This document shows, in pieces, positions 44,473-52,746 of a DNA stretch of 64,000 bases (position 1 is the stretch's first letter; the number at the start of each line of letters is the position of its first letter). The notes under the pieces were generated by a model. That model saw nothing but the letters and a program-made list of their open reading frames with translations. It did no database searches and had not been told where the DNA came from. The DNA comes from CAIWHR01 sp039931775 (GTDB lineage Bacteria > Pseudomonadota > Gammaproteobacteria > Burkholderiales > Casimicrobiaceae), in NCBI GenBank assembly GCA_039931775.1, contig JBDTRG010000038.1, forward strand, positions 1 through 64,000, in the 5' to 3' direction. The translations under genes were made by a program, and so were the position numbers.

Positions 44473-44724
44473 ATGAACCCAAAGAATCCCGACGTATTCC
44501 GTCCCGTTCCGGTCATCGCAGTCAGCATCGCCGTTCTGCTCGAAGCGGCACCGGCCTTTGCAGCCTCGCTTGAATTGCCCTCCGTACCTCGCGACCTGCT
44601 GCTGTACGGCTCCATCGTTTTGCTGGTCATCGGCATCGCGTTGCGAATTTTCACCGATCGGAATGACGCAGACCCGACACCGCGCGCACCTGATCTGCGC
44701 TGGTGGCGGAATATCGAAACCTGA
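44473..44724 (+). CDS. small membrane protein, unknown
   Basis: 83 aa, GGAG ahead of ATG 44473. Two hydrophobic segments (about 12-31, VPVIAVSIAVLLEAAPAFA, and 44-61, LLLYGSIVLLVIGIALRIF). The first could be a signal peptide with an AFA-A site. The charged end is TDRNDADPTPRAPDLRWWRN. It overlaps no gene and is followed 11 nt later by another small membrane protein gene, so the two form an operon. No family recognised. Confidence 0.7.
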   Translation: MNPKNPDVFRPVPVIAVSIAVLLEAAPAFAASLELPSVPRDLLLYGSIVLLVIGIALRIFTDRNDADPTPRAPDLRWWRNIET

Positions 44725-44735
44725 GGGAGGAGAAC

Positions 44736-45044
44736 ATGCCCACACGTACTCAATTGGCAGTCGGCGCTTCGCGGTTCTTCGGCATCGCAATTGCGATAGC
44801 GATCGGTCTCGTGATTGCAGCGCCCATCGGAAGCATTCGCGGATTCGCGCTCATTGGTTTCGCATGCGCAGTGGCGGGCCTCGCATTGGCGTTATACGAA
44901 TTGCGAAGCGTGGACCCGCATGCCTTCGCGGTGCTGCGATTCCGCTTTGACCAAATCCTCCAACGTGTGAAGGCAACGGGCGGCGGAGCCGTCAGGGCCA
45001 TTCGTTCCGCGGCCACCCATCGGACCGCAGGATCGGCGCACTAG
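44736..45044 (+). CDS. small two-TM membrane protein, unknown
   Basis: 102 aa, strong ribosome site GAGGGAGGAG. Two transmembrane helices (about 14-33 and 37-53, separated by GSIRG), then a soluble tail with DPHAFAVLRFRFDQILQRVK. Same operon as the gene at 44473. Confidence 0.7.
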   Translation: MPTRTQLAVGASRFFGIAIAIAIGLVIAAPIGSIRGFALIGFACAVAGLALALYELRSVDPHAFAVLRFRFDQILQRVKATGGGAVRAIRSAATHRTAGSAH

Positions 45045-45092
45045 CAGCGTCTTGTCCTACAGCAGGAGTCGCCGGTGTCCGCTACCTCGCTT

Positions 45093-45123
45093 TGGCAACC
45101 GTGCGGATACTGGCAACCGTGCG
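45093..45123. repeat. 13-nt direct repeat upstream of entericidin-like gene
   Basis: TGGCAACCGTGCG occurs at 45093-45105 and again at 45111-45123, an 18-nt period, 57 nt before the downstream ATG. Direct repeats at this spacing could be a regulator site. TCCTAC at 45055-45060 lies just upstream. Confidence 0.5.
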
Positions 45124-45179
45124 ACGCAAAACACATGACTCGCCATCTGAGGTCTCAGTTTTCGAGAAAGGTCAACATC

Positions 45180-45332
45180 ATGACAAAGAAACTCATCCTG
45201 TTGCTGACGGCATTGTCGCTGGGATCGACCGTCCTGCTCTCCGGTTGCAACACGATACAAGGTGCAGGCCAGGACATCGAGAAGGCCGGCAGCAAGGTGT
45301 CGGAGGAAGCGCGGGAGCACAAGCGTTACTAA
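45180..45332 (+). CDS. entericidin A/B-like lipoprotein, copy 1
   Basis: 50 aa. Signal peptide with lipobox LLSGC (Cys23) and the mature peptide NTIQGAGQDIEKAGSKVSEE ending in HKRY, typical of entericidins. These are small stress-linked lipoproteins; in E. coli EcnB has been described as a stationary-phase toxin-like peptide. A close copy lies at 48352-48501. Confidence 0.9.
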   Translation: MTKKLILLLTALSLGSTVLLSGCNTIQGAGQDIEKAGSKVSEEAREHKRY

Positions 45333-45444
45333 TTGTTTCTCCGCGTAAACGTTTCAGAAACGCGGTCAACGGTATTGAGCGTTGCGCGTTCAAGGGCATG
45401 ACGCAAACCCGCTTCGTATTGAAGCGGCCAACTTGGAGGCAATC

Positions 45445-46236
45445 ATGCAATTCAAAATGCGAACCTTGCTGGGCGTCGCGGCCGTCGGCCTCGCGACACA
45501 GGTCAGCGCACAAGTTACCTTTTATGAGGGCGATGGATTCGGTGGACGTACATTCTCGATCGACCGCGCCGTGCCGAACTTCGAACCCCTGGGGTTCAAC
45601 GATCGCGCTCGTTCGGCCATCGTCGAGCACGGCCGCTGGCAGGTATGCGAAGACGCGCGTTTCGAGGGTCGTTGCGTGATCCTGCGACCGGGTAGCTATG
45701 ACTCGCTTTCCGGGATGGGCATGTCCACGCGGATCTCGTCCGTGCGACCGGCCGGCCCCAACGCGCGATACGACATGCCGGAGCCGCTCGCCGCCGCGCC
45801 TAGTTATCAGTACTACCATCGCCCGAATGAACGTCTGTACGAGGTACCGGTGACTTCCGTTCGTGCCGTGGTAGGTCCGCCTGAGCAGCAGTGCTGGGTC
45901 GAGCGCCAGCAGGCCTATGACAGCAATGCCAACGTCCCCGGCGCAATCGTGGGCGCCGTCATTGGCGGGGTTCTGGGGCACCAGGTCGGTGGTGGTCGAG
46001 GACGTGACGTTGCCACGGCGGGCGGCGCGGTTGCCGGCGCGGCCATCGGCGCGAACGTCGGTCGTGGCGGCGGATACGACCGCGAGGTCCAACGCTGTAC
46101 GAACGTGTCGAGCAGTTCGAGTCCGGACTACTGGGACGTGACTTACAACTTCCGTGGTGTCGAGCACCGCGTACAGCTGAGCGCACCCCCGGGACCGACC
46201 ATCGCCGTCAATTCCAACGGCGAGCCACGGGGCTAG
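45445..46236 (+). CDS. beta/gamma-crystallin plus glycine-zipper envelope protein
   Basis: 263 aa; TTGGAGGC precedes the ATG. Signal peptide to about 22 (VSA-Q). A beta/gamma-crystallin unit follows (VTFYEGDGFGGRTFSIDRAV, then GRWQVCEDARFEGRCVILRPG). A linker with QQCWVERQ precedes a glycine-zipper 2TM segment (VPGAIVGAVIGGVLGHQVGG...GGAVAGAAIGANVG). The C-terminal DYWDVTYNFRGVEHRVQL is common in such outer-membrane-associated proteins. The crystallin part may bind calcium. Role in envelope stability is an inference. Confidence 0.88.
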   Translation: MQFKMRTLLGVAAVGLATQVSAQVTFYEGDGFGGRTFSIDRAVPNFEPLGFNDRARSAIVEHGRWQVCEDARFEGRCVILRPGSYDSLSGMGMSTRISSVRPAGPNARYDMPEPLAAAPSYQYYHRPNERLYEVPVTSVRAVVGPPEQQCWVERQQAYDSNANVPGAIVGAVIGGVLGHQVGGGRGRDVATAGGAVAGAAIGANVGRGGGYDREVQRCTNVSSSSSPDYWDVTYNFRGVEHRVQLSAPPGPTIAVNSNGEPRG

Positions 46237-46266
46237 CAGCGCCGCGGCAAGCCACGTGCAACCGCA

Positions 46267-46303
46267 GGGCGCGGCGGCCTTCCAGGCTGGCCGCGCCCGT
46301 TTT
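46267..46303 (+). terminator. rho-independent terminator after the crystallin gene
   Basis: GGGCGCGGC (46267-46275) pairs with GCCGCGCCC (46290-46298). The loop region can itself pair (GGCC...GGCC). The hairpin is followed by GTTTT at 46299-46303. Confidence 0.75.
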
Positions 46304-46344
46304 CATGCGTCGGCCCGCCGCACCCACTCCAAGGAGGCTTAAAA

Positions 46345-46533
46345 ATGATCAAGATCAGCAATGGCAGCGCAACCCTGTTCGTGACGATCGCCCTCGTGGC
46401 GTCGCTCGCCGCATGCCAGAAGCAGGAAGGTCCCGCAGAACGCGCGGGCAAGGAGATCGACAAGGCAGTCGACAAGGCGGGACACCAGATCGAAAGAGCG
46501 GGAGAAAAGATCCAGGACGCAGCCAAGAAGTAG
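46345..46533 (+). CDS. small lipoprotein, unknown
   Basis: 62 aa, AAGGAGG before the ATG. Signal peptide with lipobox LAAC (Cys24), mature part QKQEGPAERAGKEIDKAVDK followed by a charged amphipathic helix ending in AAKK. It resembles the mature part of entericidins and DUF883-type helices but is a separate small lipoprotein. Confidence 0.78.
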   Translation: MIKISNGSATLFVTIALVASLAACQKQEGPAERAGKEIDKAVDKAGHQIERAGEKIQDAAKK

Positions 46534-46603
46534 TGGCGGACCTAGCACCTCGAGGGCCGCGCCAATCGCATTGCCGCGGTCTCGCTGCCTTTCCGCGCAG
46601 CCG

Positions 46604-48259
46604 TTACAGCATGTTGTCGAGCGGCAGCAGCGAGAGCATCTGTATCAACGCGCGCCTGCCCGCGTCGACGTCCGGGTCGGATTCAAATCGGACCGCTTTC
46701 CCGCTGACCTCGGTCACCCACTGAATCGACTGACCGCCGGCGGCGGTCGGCACGAGGGTGAGCTTGTAGCTGTTCGCCGGCTGGGTGATCGCGTCGAATC
46801 GCGCGACTATCTCCCGAGCGATTTGCGGGCTGTCGATGATGACGCCCATCTCGGTGTTGATTTCGAGGGATCGCTGGTCGAAATTCATCGACCCGACGAA
46901 CGCCTGTCGACCGTCGATCACGAAGACCTTGGCATGAAGCCCGAATTGTCCCGAGCTGCCGGACTTGATGAGTCCATGCCCCGTCTCTGGCTTGCCCAGT
47001 AGCGGGCGAACCTCAAAGAGCTCGCAACCGGCCTCGAGCAGCGGTGCGCGATATCGCGTGTAGCCGACGTGAACGATCGGCATGTCGGTTGACGCCAGCG
47101 AATTCGTCAAGATGCGAATGCGCACGCCCCGTTCGCGCAATTTCTTGATCAGCGCCATCTCGGTGTCGCCCGGAACGAGATAGGGCGAGACCAGAATCAG
47201 CTCGCGCTGCGTTCCCTCGACCGCCGCCGCCACGCGTTGCCACATCAGCCGCCCCGGCGGGTCGGCGCGCTCGACCTGAGCCTTGTCCGGCGTGTCGTAC
47301 GCGAGCGAAGCCTTGGCCCAGACCCACGGCAGCTTGCCGGACATCGATTCCGACAGGAAGTCGCGCTTCGGCAGCGAGCGCACATAGGCGGAAGCCGCCA
47401 TCTTCTCCTTGTGCGCCGCGAGCGCGCGCCGGCACGCCTCGAGTTCGGCGTCGGACGGCTTGCCGAGTGGCAATGTCTCCGCCGGAACCGAAAGACGATC
47501 GTTCCAGTACAGGTCGAACGTACGGGAAAGCTCCTTCACCATCGGTCCGGCGACGGCCAGGTCGAAATCGCCGAGTTCCAGATCGGTGCTGGCCTGGAAA
47601 TAGGCGTCGCCGATGTTACGGCCGCCGGTGACCGCAATCGCGTTGTCGCCGATGTAGAGCTTGTTGTGCATCCGGTAGTTGAGCCGGCGGCCGCCCACGA
47701 CGAACTCGGCCCAGCGGAACACCGAGAGCTCCCGCCTCACCACGAAGGGGTTGAAGATGCGGATCTCGATATTGGGGTGCGCCGCAAGCGGACGGATCAT
47801 CGAGCCGATGTCGAACGCCTCGGCGTCATCGAGCAACAAGCGAACGCGAACGCCGCGGTCCGCCGCGTCGAGCAGGGATCCCAGCAGCAATTGACCGGTG
47901 TCGTCCTGCTGCAGCAGGAAATACTGCACGTCGAGTGTACGCTCGGCTTTGGTCGCGATCTGCTGGCGCAGTACGAATCCATTGGTCCCATCGACCAGAA
48001 GGCGAAAGCCGGAAAGGCCCGGATGTTCCTTGGCTTGCGCGTCGAACCGCTTGCCGAGCGTCGTGGGTTCGGACGGCGCGAGCGCAATCGATACGGTCTT
48101 GGGCGCATCCATGCCCGGAGGGAGAGACGCGCAGCCTGCGACCCACAGTGCGACAGGCAACAGGGCAACGGCAAGGAGCGAACGAACGGCGTGCGGAGCG
48201 TGCGTGGCTTCGCCGACGATTCGTCGCGGGAATGCGGGGATATGGAGCTTCGAAAACAT
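46604..48259 (-). CDS. phospholipase D-family lipoprotein (ClsC/YmdC-like)
   Basis: 551 aa from ATG 48259; the frame runs further upstream. Lipobox VAGC with Cys43. Two HKD motifs: MHNKLYIGDNAIAVTGGRNI and LHAKVFVIDGRQAFVGSMNF followed by DQRS. The C-terminal region QIAREIVARFDAITQPANSY is typical of ClsC/YmdC. It should synthesise cardiolipin or a related phospholipid from the membrane face it is anchored to. ClsC in E. coli needs a YmdB partner, which I do not see here. Confidence 0.87.
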   Translation of the reverse strand: MFSKLHIPAFPRRIVGEATHAPHAVRSLLAVALLPVALWVAGCASLPPGMDAPKTVSIALAPSEPTTLGKRFDAQAKEHPGLSGFRLLVDGTNGFVLRQQIATKAERTLDVQYFLLQQDDTGQLLLGSLLDAADRGVRVRLLLDDAEAFDIGSMIRPLAAHPNIEIRIFNPFVVRRELSVFRWAEFVVGGRRLNYRMHNKLYIGDNAIAVTGGRNIGDAYFQASTDLELGDFDLAVAGPMVKELSRTFDLYWNDRLSVPAETLPLGKPSDAELEACRRALAAHKEKMAASAYVRSLPKRDFLSESMSGKLPWVWAKASLAYDTPDKAQVERADPPGRLMWQRVAAAVEGTQRELILVSPYLVPGDTEMALIKKLRERGVRIRILTNSLASTDMPIVHVGYTRYRAPLLEAGCELFEVRPLLGKPETGHGLIKSGSSGQFGLHAKVFVIDGRQAFVGSMNFDQRSLEINTEMGVIIDSPQIAREIVARFDAITQPANSYKLTLVPTAAGGQSIQWVTEVSGKAVRFESDPDVDAGRRALIQMLSLLPLDNML

Positions 48260-48351
48260 TGCCCGTCTCCTGTCGGTCGCGATCAACGGAACGGCCCTCG
48301 TCGCGTCCGTGGTGCGGGTGCGACGAGGGCAACGCGTTGGCACGGTCGTGA

Positions 48352-48501
48352 TCAATACTTCTTGTGTTCCTGGGCTTCCTGCTGCACCTTCTCGCCGGCT
48401 CTTTCAACGTCCTTTCCGGCGCCCTGGACCGTGTTGCAACCGGACAACGAAATCGATCCCAACGACAATGCGGTCAACAACAATGCGATTTTCGCGTACA
48501 T
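48352..48501 (-). CDS. entericidin A/B-like lipoprotein, copy 2
   Basis: 49 aa, GAGAGGAAATGCC ahead of the ATG. Lipobox SLSGC, mature NTVQGAGKDVERAGEKVQQE, ending HKKY. Very close to the copy at 45180, with the same CNTxQGAGxDxExAGxKV frame. It lies 92 nt upstream of the ClsC-like start in the same direction and could share its transcript. Confidence 0.9.
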   Translation of the reverse strand: MYAKIALLLTALSLGSISLSGCNTVQGAGKDVERAGEKVQQEAQEHKKY

Positions 48502-48983
48502 GGCATTTCCTCTCTGGTGGGTTAGGCAATTCCTGGACTCGACCTTCCTGAACCGATTCGCACCTTTCACCGTGCACCCCGACATCAGCAAGGGCCATGC
48601 CATCGCCGGAGAGCGACATCGCGGCGCGCATCAGCGAGCGACGATTCTGTCGAATGGCGTGCCTACGCCCCGCGCTGCCGCGTCCTCCGCGAATCGGTGG
48701 CGGTAATCTGCGAAGCTCACACCGGGATCCAGGATTCAACCATCGGCAAGCCTTACCACTCACGTGCGTAGTTTTTACCGAGTGCTCGTCGCTTGTGGGC
48801 GCCATCCGACGGTGAGGGTAGGACATGTCCGACGCCTGTTTCGGATTGTTCCGCTACAACCGCAGCACCGAAATTTGCGATCCTGCAGGTGGAGACGCGG
48901 GAAGCTTGGCGATTGGCGCGTACGCCCCTCCGCAACACGGACGTCGCCGATCCGGCCGAGCCGAATTCCGCGCACTGTCTCCC
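48502..48983. other. gene-poor region upstream of the structured element
   Basis: About 480 bp with no credible coding frame. Plus-strand frames lack ribosome sites and share no familiar composition. The region should contain the promoter of the entericidin-like gene (minus) and, on the plus strand, whatever promoter drives the structured transcript ending at 49070. Confidence 0.4.
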
Positions 48984-49070
48984 CTGTCCCCGCCCTGGGG
49001 ACAGCACAAGCCCGAGGGTCCTCCCGCCCTCGAGTTCCATTTGGCGGATGCTTGCATCCGCCATTTTTTT
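48984..49070 (+). ncRNA. candidate small structured RNA (three hairpins ending in a terminator)
   Basis: Three consecutive hairpins: CTGTCCCC/GGGGACAG (48984-48991 with 48997-49004), CGAGGG/CCCTCG (49013-49018 with 49027-49032), and GGCGGATGC/GCATCCGCC (49043-49062) followed by seven Ts. No upstream plus-strand gene would need this terminator. The 5' end is unknown. It may instead be the leader or attenuator of the DUF1801 gene at 49144. Confidence 0.35.
49043..49070 (+). terminator. strong rho-independent terminator
   Basis: GGCGGATGC (49043-49051) pairs perfectly with GCATCCGCC (49054-49062), followed by A and TTTTTTT (49064-49070). This is the clearest intrinsic terminator in the window and acts on plus-strand transcription. 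Confidence 0.85.
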
Positions 49071-49143
49071 GGCTCACCTGGACTTCGCGTGGGTGAAGCA
49101 TGACAATTCCCGAAGCCTTGCAAATGAAACCACGGACGAGAAC

Positions 49144-49560
49144 ATGAAAAAATCGGACGCGAGCCAGGATCAGTCGGCATCGGCGCTCATCTCGAAAAGA
49201 ATCGCCGAACTTGGCGACTGGCGCGGGGAAACGCTGCGCAGAATGCGCAAGCTCATCACGGAAGCGGACCGGGATGTCGTCGAAGAGTGGAAGTGGGCCG
49301 TCCCGGTTTGGTCGCGCGACGGCATCATCTGCACCGGCGAATCCTACCGGAGCGCCGTGAAGCTCACTTTCGCGAAGGGTGCGTCCCTGAAGGATCCGGC
49401 CCGTCTCTTCAATTCGAGTCTTGACGGTAACGTGCGCCGCGCGATCGACATCCACGAAGGAGAAAAAATCGACGAGACTGCCTTCAAGGCGCTCGTTCGG
49501 CAGGCGGTCGCGCTCAACGGCTCTGCCAGGTCGAAACCTTCGACGAAGGCGAAGTCCTGA
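49144..49560 (+). CDS. DUF1801 domain protein (YdhG-like)
   Basis: 138 aa. The core EEWKWAVPVWSRDGIICTGE, SAVKLTFAKGASLKDPARLF and LDGNVRRAIDIHEGEKIDET is typical of DUF1801, a small fold found in stress-linked proteins. It has no assigned catalytic site. Lys/Ser-rich ends. It is convergent with sodB, 27 nt between stops. Confidence 0.88.
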   Translation: MKKSDASQDQSASALISKRIAELGDWRGETLRRMRKLITEADRDVVEEWKWAVPVWSRDGIICTGESYRSAVKLTFAKGASLKDPARLFNSSLDGNVRRAIDIHEGEKIDETAFKALVRQAVALNGSARSKPSTKAKS

Positions 49561-49587
49561 GGGGGGACTGCGCCCCTTCTGCGTTCA

Positions 49588-50253
49588 CTACATCGCCAGG
49601 TTTTCGGCAGCGAATTCCCAATTGATCAGCTTGTCGAGCAGCGCATCGACGTACTCGACCCTGCGGTTCTGGTAGTCGAGGTAGTAGGCATGCTCCCAAA
49701 CGTCGATCGTCAGCAGCGGCGTCTGGCCCCGCAGAAACGGCACGTCGGCGTTCCCGGTCGCGACGACCTTCAACTTGCCGCCGTCGGACACGAGCCAGGC
49801 CCATCCGCTGCCGAACTGTGCGACCGCGGTTGCGGACAGGGCCTTGCGTAGTTTGCCCGCGTCGCCGAACGCGTCGATGATCCCGTCGCGCAACGCCCCC
49901 GTCGGCGCGCCGCCTCCGTGGGGCTTCAACGAACGCCAGTAGAACGAGTGATTCCACGCCTGAGCGGCGTTGTTGTAGATCTTCACCTGATCCGCCTTCC
50001 CCGCCGTCGACCTGACGATCTCCTCGAGTGGCCGATCCGCGAACTCCGTGCCGGCGATCAGCTTGTTGAGGGTGTCGACGTAGGTCTTGTGATGCTTGCC
50101 GTAGTGGAAGCCAATCGTTTGCGCCGAGATGATCGGAGCCAGCGCGTCCTCGGCGTAAGGCAGCGGCGGCAGCGACAAGGGCTCTGAACCATTCGCTGCG
50201 CGGCGCTTCGCGTCCGCGGACCTGGGTGAATTTTTTTCAGCGGACGTAGTCAT
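49588..50253 (-). CDS. sodB: superoxide dismutase, Fe/Mn family (Fe type)
   Basis: 221 aa with an unusual polar N-terminal extension of about 26 residues before LPPLPYAEDALAPIIS. Metal-site motifs: GFHYGKHHKTYVD, AAQAWNHSFYW (with the Gln typical of iron forms), FGSGWAWL and the C-terminal ligand pair DVWEHAYYLDYQN. It converts superoxide to H2O2 and oxygen. The ATG lies inside the last 17 nt of the sigma-54 activator gene, so the two are translationally coupled, an unusual partner for SOD. The N-terminal extension has no membrane-crossing character. Confidence 0.92.
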   Translation of the reverse strand: MTTSAEKNSPRSADAKRRAANGSEPLSLPPLPYAEDALAPIISAQTIGFHYGKHHKTYVDTLNKLIAGTEFADRPLEEIVRSTAGKADQVKIYNNAAQAWNHSFYWRSLKPHGGGAPTGALRDGIIDAFGDAGKLRKALSATAVAQFGSGWAWLVSDGGKLKVVATGNADVPFLRGQTPLLTIDVWEHAYYLDYQNRRVEYVDALLDKLINWEFAAENLAM

Positions 50254-51436
50254 GGATACTCTCCTCGACGGATAAAGATCGTTGGATGCCTAGTGCGATG
50301 GTAGACCGCTCGGGTACAGGTCGGCAATTGCCCTCATCCGGGGGAGAAGGCGTTTCGCTTCGATCATCGCCGAGTTTGTTGTAGATGGTCTTGACGCTCA
50401 CGCCCAGGATCCTCGCCGCCCGCCGTTTGTTTCCGTTGCAGTGACGCAAGGTCGCGAGGAGCACTTCGCGCTCCGCCTCGGCCAGCGTCATGCCGATCGG
50501 TACGTGCACGCCGTCTGCAGGTGCAGCACCAACGCCGGGACCGGTTTGAACCGGCCGGACATCCAGCCGGACGAGGTCGTCGCACAACACGTAGCTGCGC
50601 TCGACGCAGTTCTTGAGCTCTCGAACATTGCCGGGCCATGAGTGCGAGCGTGCGAGCGCGAGCGTGGCAGGATCGAAACGCTTCGCCGTGCCGTACGTGC
50701 TGTTGAGCCGATCCAGGAACGCCCGCGCGAGCAATTCGATGTCGCCGTTGCGTTGCCGCAGGGACGGCAATCGCACGACGAATACCGCCAGCCGATAATA
50801 GAGGTCTTCCCGCAAACGCCGGCCCCGGACGATCGACTCCGGCGGGAGGTTGCTCGCCGTGATGACGCGCACGTCGACGGCGATTTCCTCGGAGCCGCCG
50901 ACGCGCACCATTCGCCCGGTCTCGAGGATGCGGAGGAGCTTCGCCTGCAGATCGATCGGCATCTCTGTGATCTCGTCCAGCAGCAACGTGCCGCCGTCGG
51001 CTCGCTCGAAGTACCCCTGGTGCCGACGGATGGCGCCCGTGAACGCGCCGCGCTCGTAGCCGAAGAGCTCGGCCTCGACCAGGTTGGCCGGGATCGCACC
51101 ACAATTGACAGCGACCAGCGGTCCCTTGGCCCGCAGGCTGTGCGCGTGCAGGAATTGCGCAGCGACTTCCTTGCCCGTACCCGATTCACCGACCAGCATG
51201 ACGGCGGCCTGCGAGCGCGCGACGCGCCGCAATTGCAGCTCGACGTCGACCATTTCCGGCGACTCGCCTATCAGCCGCTGAGATTCTTTCGGGACGTCGC
51301 ACCCAGCCACGCGCGGTCGGCCGGAGACAAGCGGGCGGGGGAATGTCGCGATGGTGGCCGAACCTGATCGCCCAGTGGCGACCGAAATCGGAAATTGGAC
51401 AAACGCCACTTTACCGTCCTGGAATTCGTTCGACAT
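50237..51436 (-). CDS. sigma-54-dependent transcriptional activator, second copy
   Basis: 399 aa from ATG 51436. An N-terminal tail of about 55 residues has no recognised sensor domain. The AAA+ domain has Walker A GESGTGKE (83-90), GAFTGA loop 130-135 and Walker B TLLLDEITE. A Fis-type HTH (GNKRRAARILGVSVKTIYNKL, about 340-360) is followed by a 45-residue tail. It shares the plan and wording of the activator at 25060. Its end overlaps the sodB start by 17 nt. Confidence 0.9.
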   Translation of the reverse strand: MSNEFQDGKVAFVQFPISVATGRSGSATIATFPRPLVSGRPRVAGCDVPKESQRLIGESPEMVDVELQLRRVARSQAAVMLVGESGTGKEVAAQFLHAHSLRAKGPLVAVNCGAIPANLVEAELFGYERGAFTGAIRRHQGYFERADGGTLLLDEITEMPIDLQAKLLRILETGRMVRVGGSEEIAVDVRVITASNLPPESIVRGRRLREDLYYRLAVFVVRLPSLRQRNGDIELLARAFLDRLNSTYGTAKRFDPATLALARSHSWPGNVRELKNCVERSYVLCDDLVRLDVRPVQTGPGVGAAPADGVHVPIGMTLAEAEREVLLATLRHCNGNKRRAARILGVSVKTIYNKLGDDRSETPSPPDEGNCRPVPERSTIALGIQRSLSVEESIHDYVR

Positions 51437-51617
51437 GAGCCCATCCCTGGTTTTTCGACGGGTACCGTCGACGCCCAATACTCGCCAATCGGACGAATCG
51501 CGAATGTAAGCACCGAATGGGAGTTGGTGTAGGGCGAGTCCCGTCGAAACGTCGGAGAGCCCCTACAGCAGCCATCGAATCGAGGTCATCGAAATCGCCG
51601 GACGCGCAGTTGCGAAC
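51437..51617. promoter_or_regulatory. upstream region of the second sigma-54 activator
   Basis: 181 bp with GTAGGG at 51528-51533 and CCCTAC at 51560-51565 forming a spaced inverted pair, a weaker version of the GTAGGA element seen elsewhere. No clear core promoter could be fixed by eye. Confidence 0.3.
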
Positions 51618-52214
51618 TCACCTCGCAGGTCGTTGCGCCGTCAACTGGGCAGTGCGCCGCAGTGCACGGCGAAGGATCTCGGTTCTGATTTCGCCGAACT
51701 GCTTTCGCGTTTCACCCTCGATGAAAGCGGGGCCGATGAGCGGGGGTACCCAGACGTTCGGCGTGTACCGGCCGCTGTTGGAGATATGCACGAGGCCGTC
51801 GCCGTCGACGATGCGGGTCGTAAACGTCGACGCCTTGAGATCGCCGCTGATGAGGCGCGAGCGGATCTCGAGGAAGGGCACGAGCACGATTTCGCGGACC
51901 GTGTCGAATTCAAAGCTGAACGGCCCGCGAGTTGCCTTGCCCCGCTGCCTCACCGTCAGCACGTTTTCGGCGCGACGCAGTACGCCGCTGTATTGAAGAT
52001 TGGAGACGTACGCCGTCATGTTGTCGTAATCGGTCAGGACCTCCCAGACCACGGCCGCCGGAGCACCCACCGGGCAGTCCACGTCGACGACGATCTCGGA
52101 CCCGACCTTCGTCACGCGCACGGCGATGTCCGCATCGGGCAGCGCAGACGACGCGGGAAGCGCGACGGCCCACAGCCACAATGCTGCAATCCAAGGTCGT
52201 GTTCGAAGATACAT
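51618..52214 (-). CDS. exported SRPBCC/START-like protein (polyketide cyclase/COQ10-like fold)
   Basis: 198 aa. Signal peptide to about residue 24 (ASS-A). A hydrophobic-pocket fold with VDCPVGAPAAVVWEVLTDYD, NLQYSGVLRRAENVLTVRQR and FLEIRSRLISGDLKASTFTT is typical of the SRPBCC superfamily. It should bind a lipid or other hydrophobic ligand in the periplasm; the ligand is unknown. The start at 52214 is chosen for the signal peptide; a longer frame begins at 52343. Confidence 0.8.
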   Translation of the reverse strand: MYLRTRPWIAALWLWAVALPASSALPDADIAVRVTKVGSEIVVDVDCPVGAPAAVVWEVLTDYDNMTAYVSNLQYSGVLRRAENVLTVRQRGKATRGPFSFEFDTVREIVLVPFLEIRSRLISGDLKASTFTTRIVDGDGLVHISNSGRYTPNVWVPPLIGPAFIEGETRKQFGEIRTEILRRALRRTAQLTAQRPAR

Positions 52215-52431
52215 TCGGCCATTGTGGCGGGAAATCGATCCGACCCCGATGGGCGGATCGATGAATGCGCTGTCAGACAAGCGCGGACGGGTTTCCCGGC
52301 CGGACGATTTGCCGGCGCGCGCGGCGGATCGATGTCGGAGCATTCCGACACGTTTTCGCGCGCGCCTCCGGCAGCGCCACGGCCCCTGCGTAACGATACT
52401 CGGTGTTCCGCCTCAACCGATTCCCAAGACG

Positions 52432-52704
52432 ATGCTTGCCGATATTGCGGCCTTTTGCATGGTGTCGTTGTCCGCATACGCCCAATGGGCCATCCCGAGG
52501 CACACCAAGGGCTCCGAGCGCATCTGGTTCGCTCGTGCCCTGCTCGTTGGCCTGGGTACGGCGCTGGGCGTACTGGCCGCAAGCTCTTTCATGGTGCAAG
52601 ACACGTCGACGGTGGCTTTGTTTTGCATCGCATTCGGACAGGTGCACGTGCCGGCAGCGGTCGTGCTGTTTCTCAAAGGGGGCGACAAGGCCGTCGGACC
52701 ATGA
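52432..52704 (+). CDS. small polytopic membrane protein, unknown
   Basis: 90 aa from ATG 52432; upstream alternatives exist in the same frame. Two or three hydrophobic segments (MLADIAAFCMVSLSAYAQWA, FARALLVGLGTALGVLAASS and VALFCIAFGQVHVPAAVVLF). No recognised family and only a modest ribosome site. Confidence 0.55.
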   Translation: MLADIAAFCMVSLSAYAQWAIPRHTKGSERIWFARALLVGLGTALGVLAASSFMVQDTSTVALFCIAFGQVHVPAAVVLFLKGGDKAVGP

Positions 52705-52746
52705 GAGGTCTGCGACCGCCTGTTCGAGGCTGCGACGTGGGCGGGA

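Noticed and set aside
44239..44790. Minus-strand frame of 183 codons
   Set aside because: It covers the two small membrane protein genes antisense, has Cys/Arg-rich random composition and no ribosome site.
45093..45123. The 13-nt direct repeats as sigma-54 promoters
   Set aside because: They contain TGGCA but lack a TTGC box at the required distance.
49042..49056. TGGCGGATGCTTGCA as a sigma-54 promoter
   Set aside because: GG to GC spacing is 9, not 10, and the sequence is the stem of a strong terminator.
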